From Helianthus annuus (lineage: Eukaryota > Streptophyta > Magnoliopsida > Asterales > Asteraceae), in NCBI RefSeq assembly GCF_002127325.2, contig NC_035436.2:115756088-115820087 (forward strand): a stretch of 64,000 nt of DNA. The letters run 5' to 3'. The notes below the pieces were generated by a model. The model did no database searches. It saw only the letters and a program-made list of their open reading frames with translations, and was not told the DNA's origin. A program made the position numbers and the translations under genes. This document shows positions 45,928 through 57,300 of this stretch, piece after piece. Numbering within the stretch: the first letter of the stretch is position 1; each line of letters opens with the position of its first letter.

Positions 45928-48656
45928 TTCGTTGATCTGCTCGTCCCTTGTTGCCTCCAAAGCTGGGTCTTCTAGGCGTGAAAGATGATCTGCAGCAGTG
46001 TTTTCTGCTCCTCTTTTGACTTTGATTTCAATGTCGAACTCTTGGAGGAGTAGAATCCATCTGATCAAACGGGGTTTCGCGTCTTGTTTCTTGAAGAAGT
46101 ATCGGATAGCTGCATGATCTGTATAGACTACAGTTTTAGAAAGAACAAGGTAAGAACGGAATTTATCAAAAGCAAATACCACAGCTAGTAACTCTTTTTC
46201 TGTAGTTGTGTAATTTTCTTGTGCATCGTTAAGCGTTTTACTAGCATAATAAATTGGGTGGAAATGCTTTTCTTTTCTTTGTCCCAAGACTACTCCAACA
46301 GCAAAGTCACTTGCATCACACATGATTTCGAAGGGAAATTTCCAATCAGGCGCTATCATGATAGGTGCATTGACTAGCATTTCCTTGAGGGTTAGAAATG
46401 CTTGATTGCAATCCTTGTCAAAGATGAAAGGTGCATCTTTTTCAAGTAATTTTGTTAGAGGTCTTGAAATTTTTGAAAAGTCCTTGATAAACCTTCTATT
46501 AAATCCGGCATGCCCTAAGAAACTTCTGATTGCTCTAACGGAGGATGGTGGAGGTAATCGAGAAATAGTTTCTATTTTTGCTCGATCAACTTCCATACCT
46601 TCGCTTGAGATTTTATGACCGAGTACTATTCCCTCTGTTACCATGAAATGGCATTTTTCCCAGTTAAGGGCGAGGTTAGTTTCCTCACATCGGGATAGCA
46701 TTCGTTCAAGGTTATCGAGGCATTGGTCATATGAGTCTCCAAAGATAGAAAAGTCGTCCATGAAGACTTCCATTGTCTTTTCTATCATGTCATGGAAAAT
46801 GGCTACCATACAACGTTGGAATGTTGCAGGTGCATTACATAGACCGAATGGCATGCGTCAATAGGCGAAAGTTCCGTAGGGGCATGTGAAAGTTGTCTTT
46901 TCTTGGTCTTCAGGTGCTATCGGGATTTGAAAGTAACCTGAAAAACAATCCAAGAAACAGTAAAATTTATGACCGGATAGTCGTTCTAACATTTGATCAA
47001 TGAAGGGCAAAGGAAAGTGGTCTTTCCTTGTTGCTTCATTTAATCGTCTATAGTCTATACAAACTCTCCATCCCGTGACGGTTCTTGTTGGTATTAATTC
47101 ATTTTTTTCATTAGTTATTACCGTCATACCTCCTTTCTTTGGGACTACTTGGACGGGACTTACCCATGGACTATCGGAGATAGGATAGATTAGTCTGGCG
47201 TCAAGTAACTTGATGACTTCATTTTTAACCACTTCTTGCACATTGGGATTTACTCTTCGTTGTGGTTGTATCACTATTTTGTAGTCATCATTCATTAGAA
47301 TTTTGTGCGTGCACATGGAAGGACTTATTCCTTTAATATCTACAAGCTTCCAAGCAATCGCATTTTTGTGTTTTTTAAGAAGATTAACTAATTTTTCTTT
47401 TTCTACGCTACTTAAATTAGATGAAATGATTACAGGTAAATTACCACCTTTGTCTAGAAAAGCATATTCCAAACCTTTAGGAAGTTCTTTGAGCTCAATG
47501 GATGGGTCTTTAGAAGACGCCTTATTTTGTGGCTCATCTAGATCAAGAACCTTAAAAGTTTGTTCTATGGCGACCTCTTCTTCAACAAAGTGGTCATCTT
47601 CTTCAGTTGTATCGGGTGGCTCATCTTCATCTTCAATTAGGGGGTCATTATTGCCAAAAGGATATTTCATTGAACGCTTAAGATCTATGCTTCTTTTGAA
47701 TGCCCCTAATCGAAGAGGTAGATTGTTAAATTTTCGGTTTTTCAAAGCTTCATGAGTTTTCACAAAAGGTTTTCCCAAGACTAGAGGAGCGTCATCGAGG
47801 ATGACAAAGTCGGTTGGAATAACCAATTGATTTGTTTGAACCAAGACATCCTCAACTACACCGATTGATTTTATTACCTTCCGATTGGATAGAAAAATGG
47901 GTATTTGAAGTGGAGCGAAATCACTAATACTTAATTTTTCAAAAATACAGTTAGGCATTATGTTAACACAAAGATCTTTATCAATAGTGATATTACTAAT
48001 AAAGGAATTTTGAAAGAAACATGGAACCGGTGTAATGTTAATTTCAAACGGATCTTCTTTTATTAGCGAGGTTTGATCATTAGTTAACTTAACACTTACC
48101 ATTTCTTCAATTTTAGTACTCGTGTTTAGCTCTTTTAAAAACTTAGCATGAGGGGTTACTAAACAATGATTTTCAAAAGAAGGTGACAAGAGACTAATTT
48201 CTTCAAAATTGGACTCTTCTTGTAATTTAGCGTTATCGACCTCACCTCTTTCGTTGTTTAACTCATGTGTCGGTTTTTCACTTATTTGTTCTTCCATTTT
48301 TACATTTTCAACTATCGTTTCTTTTAATTCTTCTCTTGCACGGGACTCCTCTTCCCTTGTGCGAGATTCTTTTATGCATCGTTCGATAGTTTTAATGTGT
48401 TCTAATATCCTGTTGGTCACTTCAGTGATAGAGAAAGGATCAGGATTCTCAAAGCTTGAATCCGGTTGTTCGATCCTTGGTTCCTCATAGTACTCATATG
48501 AAGTAGATGGTTCACACCATTGTTTTTCATTGTAAGTATATGATGGATAAGGGTCGAAACTTTGTTCTTCATAGCACTCATATGAGGTGGGTTGTTCACG
48601 CCATGGTTCCTCATAATAAGTGTATGAAGGTGGCGGCTCATATCTTGACTCTTCAA
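45928..48656 (-). pseudogene. pol: Element E protease-RT-RNase H region
   Basis: One frame runs from the end of the gag frameshift to the RNase H end, with a single TGA at 46858-46860 where CGA (Arg) is expected next to MPFGL. The protease-like segment (about 47990) has DKDLCVNIMP where Athila proteases have a D-[LST]-G-A core, so the active site looks lost. Reverse transcriptase follows (AWKLVDIKGISPSMCTHKI at about 47340, YRRLNEATRKDHFPLPFID at about 47020, FMDDF at about 46760). RNase H follows ([10 protein letters not shown] at about 46320, YTDHAAIRY at about 46110). It is close to intact otherwise. Confidence 0.85.
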
Positions 48657-48920
48657 GTATGAGTATGAAGGCTCATACCTTGGTTCATCAAAATATGAGT
48701 ATGAGGGAGGAGGTTCATACCTTTGGTCTTCATAGGATGTGTATGAAGTTGATGGCTCGTACCTGGGCTCCTCATGATAGTTGTATGAAGCGGATGGTTG
48801 AAACAAGTTACAATATTGTACCGAGTGCGGGTTTCCACAATTAGTGCAATAGTCTCTCATATAATCATCCTCCTCATAGGTGTAGTTGTAACCTCCTGAG
48901 TATTGATCCATAAGAATCAC
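48657..48920 (-). pseudogene. gag: Element E gag remnant (nucleocapsid and YEP repeats)
   Basis: Only the 3' end of gag is present. It has a shortened zinc knuckle CTNCGNPHSVQYC and then about seven 14-18-residue repeats of the kind SYxYxEEPRYEPP, continuing past a one-base frameshift at about 48655 into the pol frame. The large capsid part, several hundred codons in Athila relatives, is absent: the knuckle begins about 450 bp from the primer site. Such a copy would depend on Gag from elsewhere. Confidence 0.7.
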
Positions 48921-49291
48921 TCAGCAGACTACAACTGAGTCTCGGGACCAGAAAACAAAAACAAAGACGGAAACAGAAGGCTGGACACGGCCCCGTGCCT
49001 GGTGAACACGGCCCCGTGTTCAGGGTCTGTATCTGGGCGCTTTAATTAAAGTTACTGGTCACTTTGGACACGGGGGCGTGTTCAATGAGCACGGCCCCGT
49101 GTTCAGACTCTGTATCTGGGTATCTAACTAAAAAATATGCAGCACGGGGGCGTGTTCAGTGAGCACGGCCCCGTGTTCAGGCTACTGTAAATGCAAACTA
49201 AACTAAAATGCAGAAAAATGTGCGCGCGTTTTAAAAAGGTTTTGAAAAACTGATTAGGCCGTCGATTTTAAGCTTTCTTAAAATCCTTGTG
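48921..49291 (-). other. Element E leader
   Basis: Untranslated leader with three tandemly arranged pairs of the GC-rich hairpin motif (about 48982, 49072 and 49140), mixing CACGGCCCCGTG and CACGGGGGCGTG forms. Confidence 0.7.
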
Positions 49292-49309
49292 TCCCCGGCA
49301 ACGGCGCCA
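49292..49309 (-). other. Element E primer binding site (tRNA-Asp)
   Basis: On the minus strand TGGCGCCGTTGCCGGGGA, complementary to the 3' end of plant tRNA-Asp, six bases from the 5' LTR. This primer is usual for Athila-type elements. Confidence 0.85.
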
Positions 49310-49315
49310 AAAACT

Positions 49316-51008
49316 TGATACGTGTGTAGTGTAATGTGTTTTTAGATGTATATTTTAAGCCCTTTTACACTTTTAGCCAAGTTTTAAATTTATAAAACAC
49401 GATATTTACTAACACTAAACACACATATGGGCAAGTGCACGCATCGTTGACGTAGTATAGTGTTGGTAAGATACCGAGGTCGTCCAAGGACACAAGAGCT
49501 TTTAGTACCGGTTTATCCTCAACGTCTAACCAAATCAAAATGTTAGAAACGATTTTTAAACTAAGAAAATAAAAACTAACTAAATGCTGAAAATAAAATA
49601 AAAATAAAAATAGATAGACAAGATGAATCACTTGGATCCGACTCGTGTATTAGTATAACCTTTGATTATTTTCGCACTTTTGCACTTGTTTAAGAGATTA
49701 TCTTAGTTATTGTAGTAGGCCCCTCTTTTGAAGGCGACATTACCCTCAACCCAGTAGTTTTAGTCAGCAAGGATACAATCCTAAAGGGTCGGATTATTGA
49801 AAGATAATGAATTAAGTTATTAATGCAAATTATGGTAGGCCCCTCTTTTGGAGGTGACGTTACTCTCGACTAAGTAGTCTGAGTCAGCAGGGATACAGTC
49901 CTAAATAGCCGGGTTATAGTATTAATAGTAGTTAACTTATGAGGGGGTCAAAGAGTTTGGATCCCCGCCATCTAATACCTATGGGCATTGAAGGAGATCC
50001 TACTAAATTTGACCCAGGTCCTTTGCAGGACCTCTAAATGCTGAACAAGGGCAAGACCCTTACCAAACCGTTCCCTTAACCCCCGACCAGGTAGCCAACA
50101 TACTTCCATATAGACCGTGGAGATATGAATGGTGAAAATCTTTTATTTTATATAGACAGTAAAATAATGCCAAGACACCACGGACAAACGATAAGGAAAG
50201 ATCACCTTCAACATAAGCAACTAGTTATTAAAGTCATTAGTACAAAACCAAATAAAAAGTGCAAAAGATTAAAAATAAAAAGTATTATACTAAACACTTG
50301 TCTTCACCAAGTGATGTAAGAGACTTAGGCAAACATGGCCTTGATTGTCAAGAACTCTTACGATCAATCTTGGATCCCGAGACGACTCACACACTCTATG
50401 ATGGACAATGGATGATGGTGGTGGATGATGGTGTTGTGATGGTGGTGGGTGGTCGATGAAGTGTGAGAGAGGTGGTGTGCCAAGGGATGAGTTGTAATGA
50501 AACCAAGCAGTCCTATTTATAGGTTGAACAGAAGGCTGGGCACGGCCCCGTGTCCGCTGGACACGGCCCCGTGCCTGTCTGACACTATCTCTCTTCATTA
50601 ATTGTAATTCGCAGTTACAATTAATGCGCCTGCTGTACTTTCGCCACGCCCCCGTGTTCACTGGGCACGGCCCTGTGGTGGGCAATAGAAGCTTCTATAG
50701 GTTTGTCTTTTCTGCTGCTTCTTGGGCACGACCCCGTGCTAGCTGAGCACGGGGCGTGTTCAGTCTTCTGCCTTCTCTATTTTGCTTGGGAGGATGCTGT
50801 TGAGGGGTCGGGCAATCCACTTATGTTCCTTTTCTTGTATTTATGTTAGATTTAGCTGTCTTTTTGCTTCTTTTGTGAATTTGAGCTCATTTAATCCTGA
50901 AAATACAAAAGGAAGACAAAAACACTCTTTTTCCAACATTAGTACTTAAAAAGGGTTAGTTTTATGCCTCATTTGATGTAATTTATATGTTGCATTTTAC
51001 ACACATCA
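49316..51008 (-). repeat. Element E 5' LTR
   Basis: 1,693 bp; plus-strand ends TGATACGTG and ACACACATCA. The TATA box (minus-strand CCTATAAATAGG) is at 50512-50523. It carries three motif pairs at about 50536, 50644 and 50720. It has about 70 bp near 49935-50010 that the 3' LTR lacks; otherwise the copies are very similar. Confidence 0.9.
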
Positions 51009-51013
51009 GAAGC

Positions 51014-52033
51014 CCTCCGCTCTAAGCACAGCGATGGCACTACTGGAAATAACCCTCCAACTGGCTGCACCTATAATCAATTCCTGGACTGCAAACCACT
51101 GAATTTTGATGGCACAGGATGTGCCGTTGCATTTGTACGTTGGACAGAAAAGACTGACTCCATTCTAAGAATGAGTAATTGTTCGCCCCAACAGAGTGTT
51201 ACCTATATCTCAGGGTTATTCCTAGATGGCGCGCTCTCCTGGTGGAACCTTCAGGTTCAAACCCTTGGTGCAGATGCTGCTTATGCACTGAGCTGGGACG
51301 AGCTCAAGGAAATGATGGAAAACAAATACTGTTCTAGGGCTGAAATCCAGAAGCTTGAGGTGGAGTTCTGGAATTTGAAAATGGACGGACCGAAGATTCC
51401 TGAATACGTCCAGTGATTTCACGACTTGTCTAGAGTCGTCCCCTACATAGTCAAACCGGAATTCAAAAGGATTGAACAATTCATTGGGGACTTGCACCCC
51501 AGATCAGGGGCATGGTTACTACCTCAAAGCCCTCAACCATTGCAGAGGCTATCGAAATGAGTGTCACTCTTACTGAAGAGGCTCTACGTGCGGGAAAATT
51601 TTTGGAATCTGAGGGTAACAAGAAAGAGACTCATGTGGAGTCATCAGGCAACAAGAAGAGGAAGTCCTCAAATCTAAAGATGAGCACCCAAGTCAGTTGT
51701 GGAAGCTCTAAAGCAAACAAAAGAAAGAAAGTGAACCCGTCGCATGACAGGAAAGCTTCTGGAACCACTAATAAGGTTGGTGATAAGATCTACTCGGGAA
51801 CTAAGCCGAGATGCAAGGAATGCACTTTTCACCATAAAGGTCGATGTCTGAGGCCTAGGTGTGGAAAGTGTGGAAAAGAAGGGCACAGCAAGGACGCCTG
51901 TTGGGCGAAGGACCCAGATGGAAGAAATAAGAGAATACCCGGTTGCTACAAATGTGGTGAAGCAGGGCACTTTAGGAAAGATTGCCCAAAGAAGAAACAA
52001 GCAAGGAAGGGTTTTCACGATCGAAACTCGTGA
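51014..52033 (+). pseudogene. gag: Element D gag, main part
   Basis: Continues the frame from 39157. The Ty3 Gag core (WWNLQVQTLG, LKEMMENKYCS; about 51060-51480) is followed by a basic linker and two zinc knuckles (CGKCGKEGHSKDAC from 51860, CYKCGEAGHFRKDC from about 51945). Breaks are a TGA at 51414 where Arg is expected, a one-base loss near 51487, and a frame change near 52010. Confidence 0.75.
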
Positions 52034-54393
52034 AGCACGCCAGGATCCAGATGCGGTTACGGGTACGTTCCCTATTAACCAACCTAATGCATCTACTTTT
52101 AATTAATACTGGCCTCAACTTTAACCTTGCATGCTTAGAACTTAGGAAACTGCTTGGCCTAGTTTCGAGTAAAATAGACGTCCCGTACTCTTTAGAAATG
52201 GGCATATAGAAGGATAGTTTAAACAGTCGAAGCGATTAAGGATCGTATTTAGGGACTCAGAGGGCCGGAACCTTCTGTTACCATTGACTCGTGAAGTCAT
52301 AATATGATAGTCAGCATGGATCGAAAATCCAAGTATACAGCTGAAGTCGTTCGATACGAGAAAATCAGACGCATCCCTCTTGCGAATGATGAAACCCAAC
52401 TTTCCTGCAATAGGTACAAGGATGCTAGACCCCACAAGGCGGCAGATCTACGACATCCCTCATTGGTCAAAGAGGCATAGAAATGCCTCCGAGTAGACTG
52501 CAGAGCCTGAGAACATCCCCGTGACGGAAGAAGTCCCAGTAGCCTTTGCGGAAGACTTGCCAAGAACGCCCCTCCGTAGCGACGAGAGGAGTTTAGGATA
52601 AATCGCGTGCCAGGAGCAGCACCAGTGCCGAATGACGCCATACCGACTAGCTTCACCCGCGAAGCATGAACCTCTGATATAACTGCAAGAGCTGCTAGAC
52701 AGAGGAAATTAAGGACATAACATCCTTAGTTAAGGGCACAAGGAGAAAGTTGATAGACTCCACTTTGCATAAATTCCAGAGAATTGAGAATCAGAATCCT
52801 TTGCCAAGGACTGATGACATGAAACAGACAAAATCGTAAGATCCTAGTTGCCACTCAAGGATCAACCTGAGGACAGGATGTCCTCAACTGCGAATACCAG
52901 AAGGAAATATCCCTAAAACGACCCTCAGAACTCGCTTCGAGCATTACGAGTTCCTTGTCGTACCATTTGGCTTAACAGATGCATCAACCATATTCATGGA
53001 CCTCATGAATCGAACGTGTAAACCATACATGGATAAATCATGATTATACTTATTGACTACATTATTATATGGCCAACGACCAAGGAAGGTCGTAAGCAAC
53101 AGCTGCAATTTACCTTGCAACTCTTAGAGAAAGAACAGTTAAGCACTATGATGACGAAAAGCGGATTTCGAATTCGCGGAGTGAGAACTTTAAGGTACAT
53201 GGTGGATGAGAACGAAATTCATGCCACCCCTGCAACCAAGAGCTAAGGAGCTAGAGTTGCAATTATGTGACGCCTCTCGACAAAGTCTTAATTGTACGCC
53301 GATGCAACAAGACCACAACATTGCATACGCGGCACATTGATTAAGGGATCATGAGAAGAGACCTTGAGATAGATACAGTAATTGCGCACCGCAAACTGGA
53401 CGTTATTACCTGAAAGAAAACGCTGCACGATCTTTACTGATCACAAGGAATGCAGCACACCGATGAACGTAAGAACTCGAATATGAACTGAGCTGTTGAA
53501 CGATGCAGACTGTATAAACATGATACGTGCTTGTGTGATAAACTTCAATAAAAAGTTGGAACACTCACTTACCCTTAGTGGAGTCTTCCTACAACAGTAT
53601 TTATCACACCGCCATCTAAACCGCTTCATGTGAAGCTTTAGATGGAACGTAATAAGTTAATCCCCGTCATGTTGGACGGAGACCGGAGATAAACAATCTA
53701 CTGACCCACGTTAGTTCGGGAAGATCTAGAGGCAAGGTCATTCAGATATGTGATCATATCGAGACAGCCCGTAAGATACAGAAAAATTACACCGATGAGC
53801 GGCGGAAATCGTCAGATTTTGAGACAAGAAGTGTGGCTAAAACGAGAGCCTCTCCTAGAGAAGGCGTAGTGTGATTTGGAAAACGAAAAGGTTGAATCCC
53901 CGGTGTAGGGATCGGAACCATTGTTCACAAGATGAAGCTCCCAGATAAGATCAGTAGTGATCGCGACACATTCATGTGTCTAGTCTTTAGGGGAGTCTGA
54001 CTCAAGGAACATTCGTTCCCACAAATAAGATTCACGTCAATGACAAACGATAGAAACCTGTTGAGGTTTTGGACCAGGAGTCCACAATACTATAGAAACC
54101 TGTTGAGGTTTTGGACCAAGAGTCCACAATACTATAGAAACCTGTTGAGGTTCTGGACCAAGAGTCCGCAACACTATAGAAACCTGTTGAGGTTCTGGAC
54201 CAGGAGTCCACAAGACACAGAAAAGACATGATCGATTTACTTGAGTATGATAGAATTCATGACATGACCCAGAGATTTCATGGGAACATAATGACAAATC
54301 ATGAATCTAAGTGACCATATTGGTTTCCCAACTCCCCTGCGACCGATGGCATCGCTTGAATTTCGGGTCGAAATTCTTTTAACGGTGGGAGAC
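52034..54393 (+). pseudogene. pol: Element D pol, strongly decayed
   Basis: Only islands are readable: a protease-like start with NTGL in place of the D-[ST]-G-A site (about 52110); reverse transcriptase around 52920-53080 (PFGLTDAS, then LIDYIIIW where a YIDD-type site is expected); an RNase H scrap (TDHK-like, about 53435); integrase scraps (about 53560-53800); and the C-terminal region with a quadruplicated 14-codon unit (54050-54217). Much of the normal length is missing. It is far more decayed than the LTRs of the same element. Confidence 0.65.
54050..54217 (+). repeat. 42-bp tandem repeat x4 in the D pol tail
   Basis: Four units starting ATAGAAACCTGTTGAGG at 54050, 54092, 54134 and 54176, with only a few substitutions. 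In the pol frame each reads KPVEVLDQES plus a stop, and matches the KPVEIMDRE segment at the start of the chromodomain-like tail of C. The 42-bp length keeps the frame. Confidence 0.8.
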
Positions 54394-57300
54394 TGTGACA
54401 ACCGTCACTTTTCCGTACATTCCGTACACGAAATGAACAGTAATTTGTGCTTAAATGACTGTGCATGATCTGGTTTACCAGACAAATAAATTTCTGAATT
54501 CCATGCAAGTGAATTCATGCACGTTTTATACTACAAAATATTGCTCTATGCATAAGCGAGAGCGTTGCGTCATAAAGTAGTAAACTCACCGGTAAGACAC
54601 ACTGTGTCAACAAAACTGCAGAAAGCAGTCAGACATTAGAATTGGAGCCTAGGTAGGTCCAACGTCAAGAATGCACTAAAACCCAAGAATACATACAAGG
54701 GTTTACATATATACCATCCGGAAGCTAAAATACGCACTAAAAAGCAACCGAAGCGCACTTTAAGTGCAGAATTTATTTAAATTCAGCTATAATCAGCATT
54801 ATGACAATGAAATATTATGCAGAAATGATGATTTATCATCCAGAATACTTCCCTAAGTGTCGGTAATTGAAAGTGTCACAAAAGATACTTGAAAGACACT
54901 AAACGGTGCAATTTAGCACTTTAATGGAACGGTGTTTAACCGAACAACCGGACATTACCCGGGACACTAAAATTTTGCCACACACATTATTTTATTATTT
55001 CTGGACTAGTTAGGGTCCTCGGATACCCTAACCCACTTTATATTATAACACACTTTATTACACTAACTAAACACATTTGAATCTAACTAAATCCTAACAA
55101 GTTCCATCACAATCCAACCCTTTTTCCCCCAACCGGTTCTAGAAGGGGATCACCCACTTGATTTTATGGAATTGTTTAAGATATCTGTATGGTACTAATG
55201 AAACATGTTAACTAGTGGGTAAAAAGTTGTAGGAGGATTATAAGAAAGGCACATGGGATCATAACCATCACTTTTCTCTAACTCACTTCCACTCAAAACT
55301 CTTCCCTCCCTCTTCCTTGTATTCATTAGCCAACAACCAGCCATCATACACCCACCTTCAACCCATTTCCAAGTCATCTCGATACACACAAAGGTGCTAC
55401 GGGTCATACAACGAAGCTTGGTGCACACGAAAGTTGAAGGACCGCTCTCGTTTTCTTTTATCCACCACTTTTCTACACTCGAACTCCCCTAGCCTTGTGC
55501 TAGTGGTAAGCACTTAGATCCTTCTATTTTACTTATTATTTAAGTGGTTAATGATGCTTAAAGATCAAACACATAAAAACTCTAAAGAACTTAAACAGGT
55601 CTTGAACATCATCTAACATATGGTAAAGTAGTGTTAAAAATGATGATGAAATATGTTAATGCATGATAAATCTGACATATATAAGTGATAATCTGCTGTA
55701 AGTATCATTGTGATCGCTAAACATGTTAACGGAATCAATCGAACACACTTCATAATGTTAAAAGACTGAAAACAGCTTGCTGATCTGCATTTCCAGCCGC
55801 CTTTAACTGGCTGTAACAGAACCGTAACTTAACGAAAAATGTATTTTCTGAAGCCTAGATTTATGTATTATGAAATACGGTTCTAATGGCACTGGAATCA
55901 TAATTTTTGGACTTCGTTTACTATTTTTAAAGTGTCATTCTGTAACAACAGCTAGAGCTGCATTGTTCTGCTGAAAATAAACGTTCTGTTTTCTGTCATA
56001 ACTTGAGTTCTGTGTAGAGTTAGATCATGAAACTGTTGCTGTGGATGGATACTGATGACGTAGTAATTGTCCCACTAGAATTTCGTCAATCCGACTTATA
56101 ATGAGTTTTTAGTGAATTATTCCGTGGGCTCCAGTCAGAAAATAATGAATCTGATTGCAGTCCGGAAAATGATTTTTTTTAAAATATTGGCAATGAACTG
56201 GACCCCGATATTTTTACACAATAATATTTGGATTGTTTAGCACCTTCTGTAAAAAGTTGGGAATTTTTGAAGTAAGATAACTATTTTATTAAAATGCTCG
56301 AAAACAGCCCAGTATTGGATATTTAAGTTGAAATGACATAAGTTGAAATTTGCGTGTCTAAATGTCGAGTATGTTATCTGAGGAAAAGTATATATATTTG
56401 TTGATTACTAAACTTTGCGCTAGATGTATGTGGTATGTATAATACGTGCTAGTATATTAGGACTTGCAAATACACATACAACATATTCAGACAAAATACA
56501 TAATTCTGGTGCAAAGTGCAAAATACAAAATACTTATATTTATTTTCGGGAAAATAATATAAGTAAGACACTTAGTTAAAAATATAACTTATTTTAACAC
56601 AAGAATACGTACACAAAAGATAGTGACTTGTACTTGTGCGACACAAGTCTAGTGACTAACGTTAATAAAATACATTTAGGTCACGATGCTAGCTAAGCAA
56701 ATCCGGTGAAGTTTACGACGCAAGGAACGCAAAGTTGTGAGTTCATGCTCCCCCTTTTCTCTAACTGTTTTTGGTTTTATAACTCTCGGGGGTGAAATAC
56801 ATGTTACAAATATTACAATTTTTACAAATGGTAAAAATACAAGAAGCACTCTTGGTAAGAACGAGTACCGAGTGCAATACGAATTGAGAATACAAAAATA
56901 CGAGAAGCACACTTGGTGAGAACGAGAACCGAGTATGATGTGCTTTAAGAAATGCCTAGAAAATACTAGATCATGTGAGCATAGCCATAATACTAAAAAT
57001 GCCATAAAGTCTTGGTGAAAACTAGTACCAAGCCATTAAAAACATTCATTAATTAGGGACGAGGGTTAGATCTAACGGGTACGGCCAAACCCCACTCATG
57101 GTCAAAACTAGTACCTAGCAGTGCTTCAGAGTCCCAGTCGAGGGTAATCGACACAGTCGAGGTTAATCGACACAGTCGAGGGAAATCGACACAGTCGAGG
57201 GAAATCAACACAGTAAAGGAGCCAACACTAATGCTCCATATGTTCTCACATGTCTTAAAGGAGCCAACACTAATGCTCCATATGTCCTCACATGCCTTAA

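Larger units (their letters stand above)
39158..51008 (-). mobile_element. Element E: Athila-type Ty3 retrotransposon with an env-position ORF
   Basis: A complete 11,851-bp insertion on the minus strand, with LTRs 49316-51008 (5') and 39158-40782 (3') and target duplication GAAGC (39153-39157 and 51009-51013). The primer site matches tRNA-Asp, as in Athila elements. Order on its sense strand: short gag remnant, protease-like region, reverse transcriptase, RNase H, integrase, then a separate downstream ORF of the Athila ORF1/plant-transposon-protein kind, then a long 3' region. Pol has several breaks and the capsid part of gag is missing, so it is defective. It splits the gag of D. Confidence 0.9.

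Noticed and set aside
40312..50760. CACGGCCCCGTG repeats as coding repeats (TGPCP-like frames)
   Set aside because: The frames differ between copies and the motif occurs mainly in LTR and untranslated DNA; the frames are by-products of the GC-rich motif.
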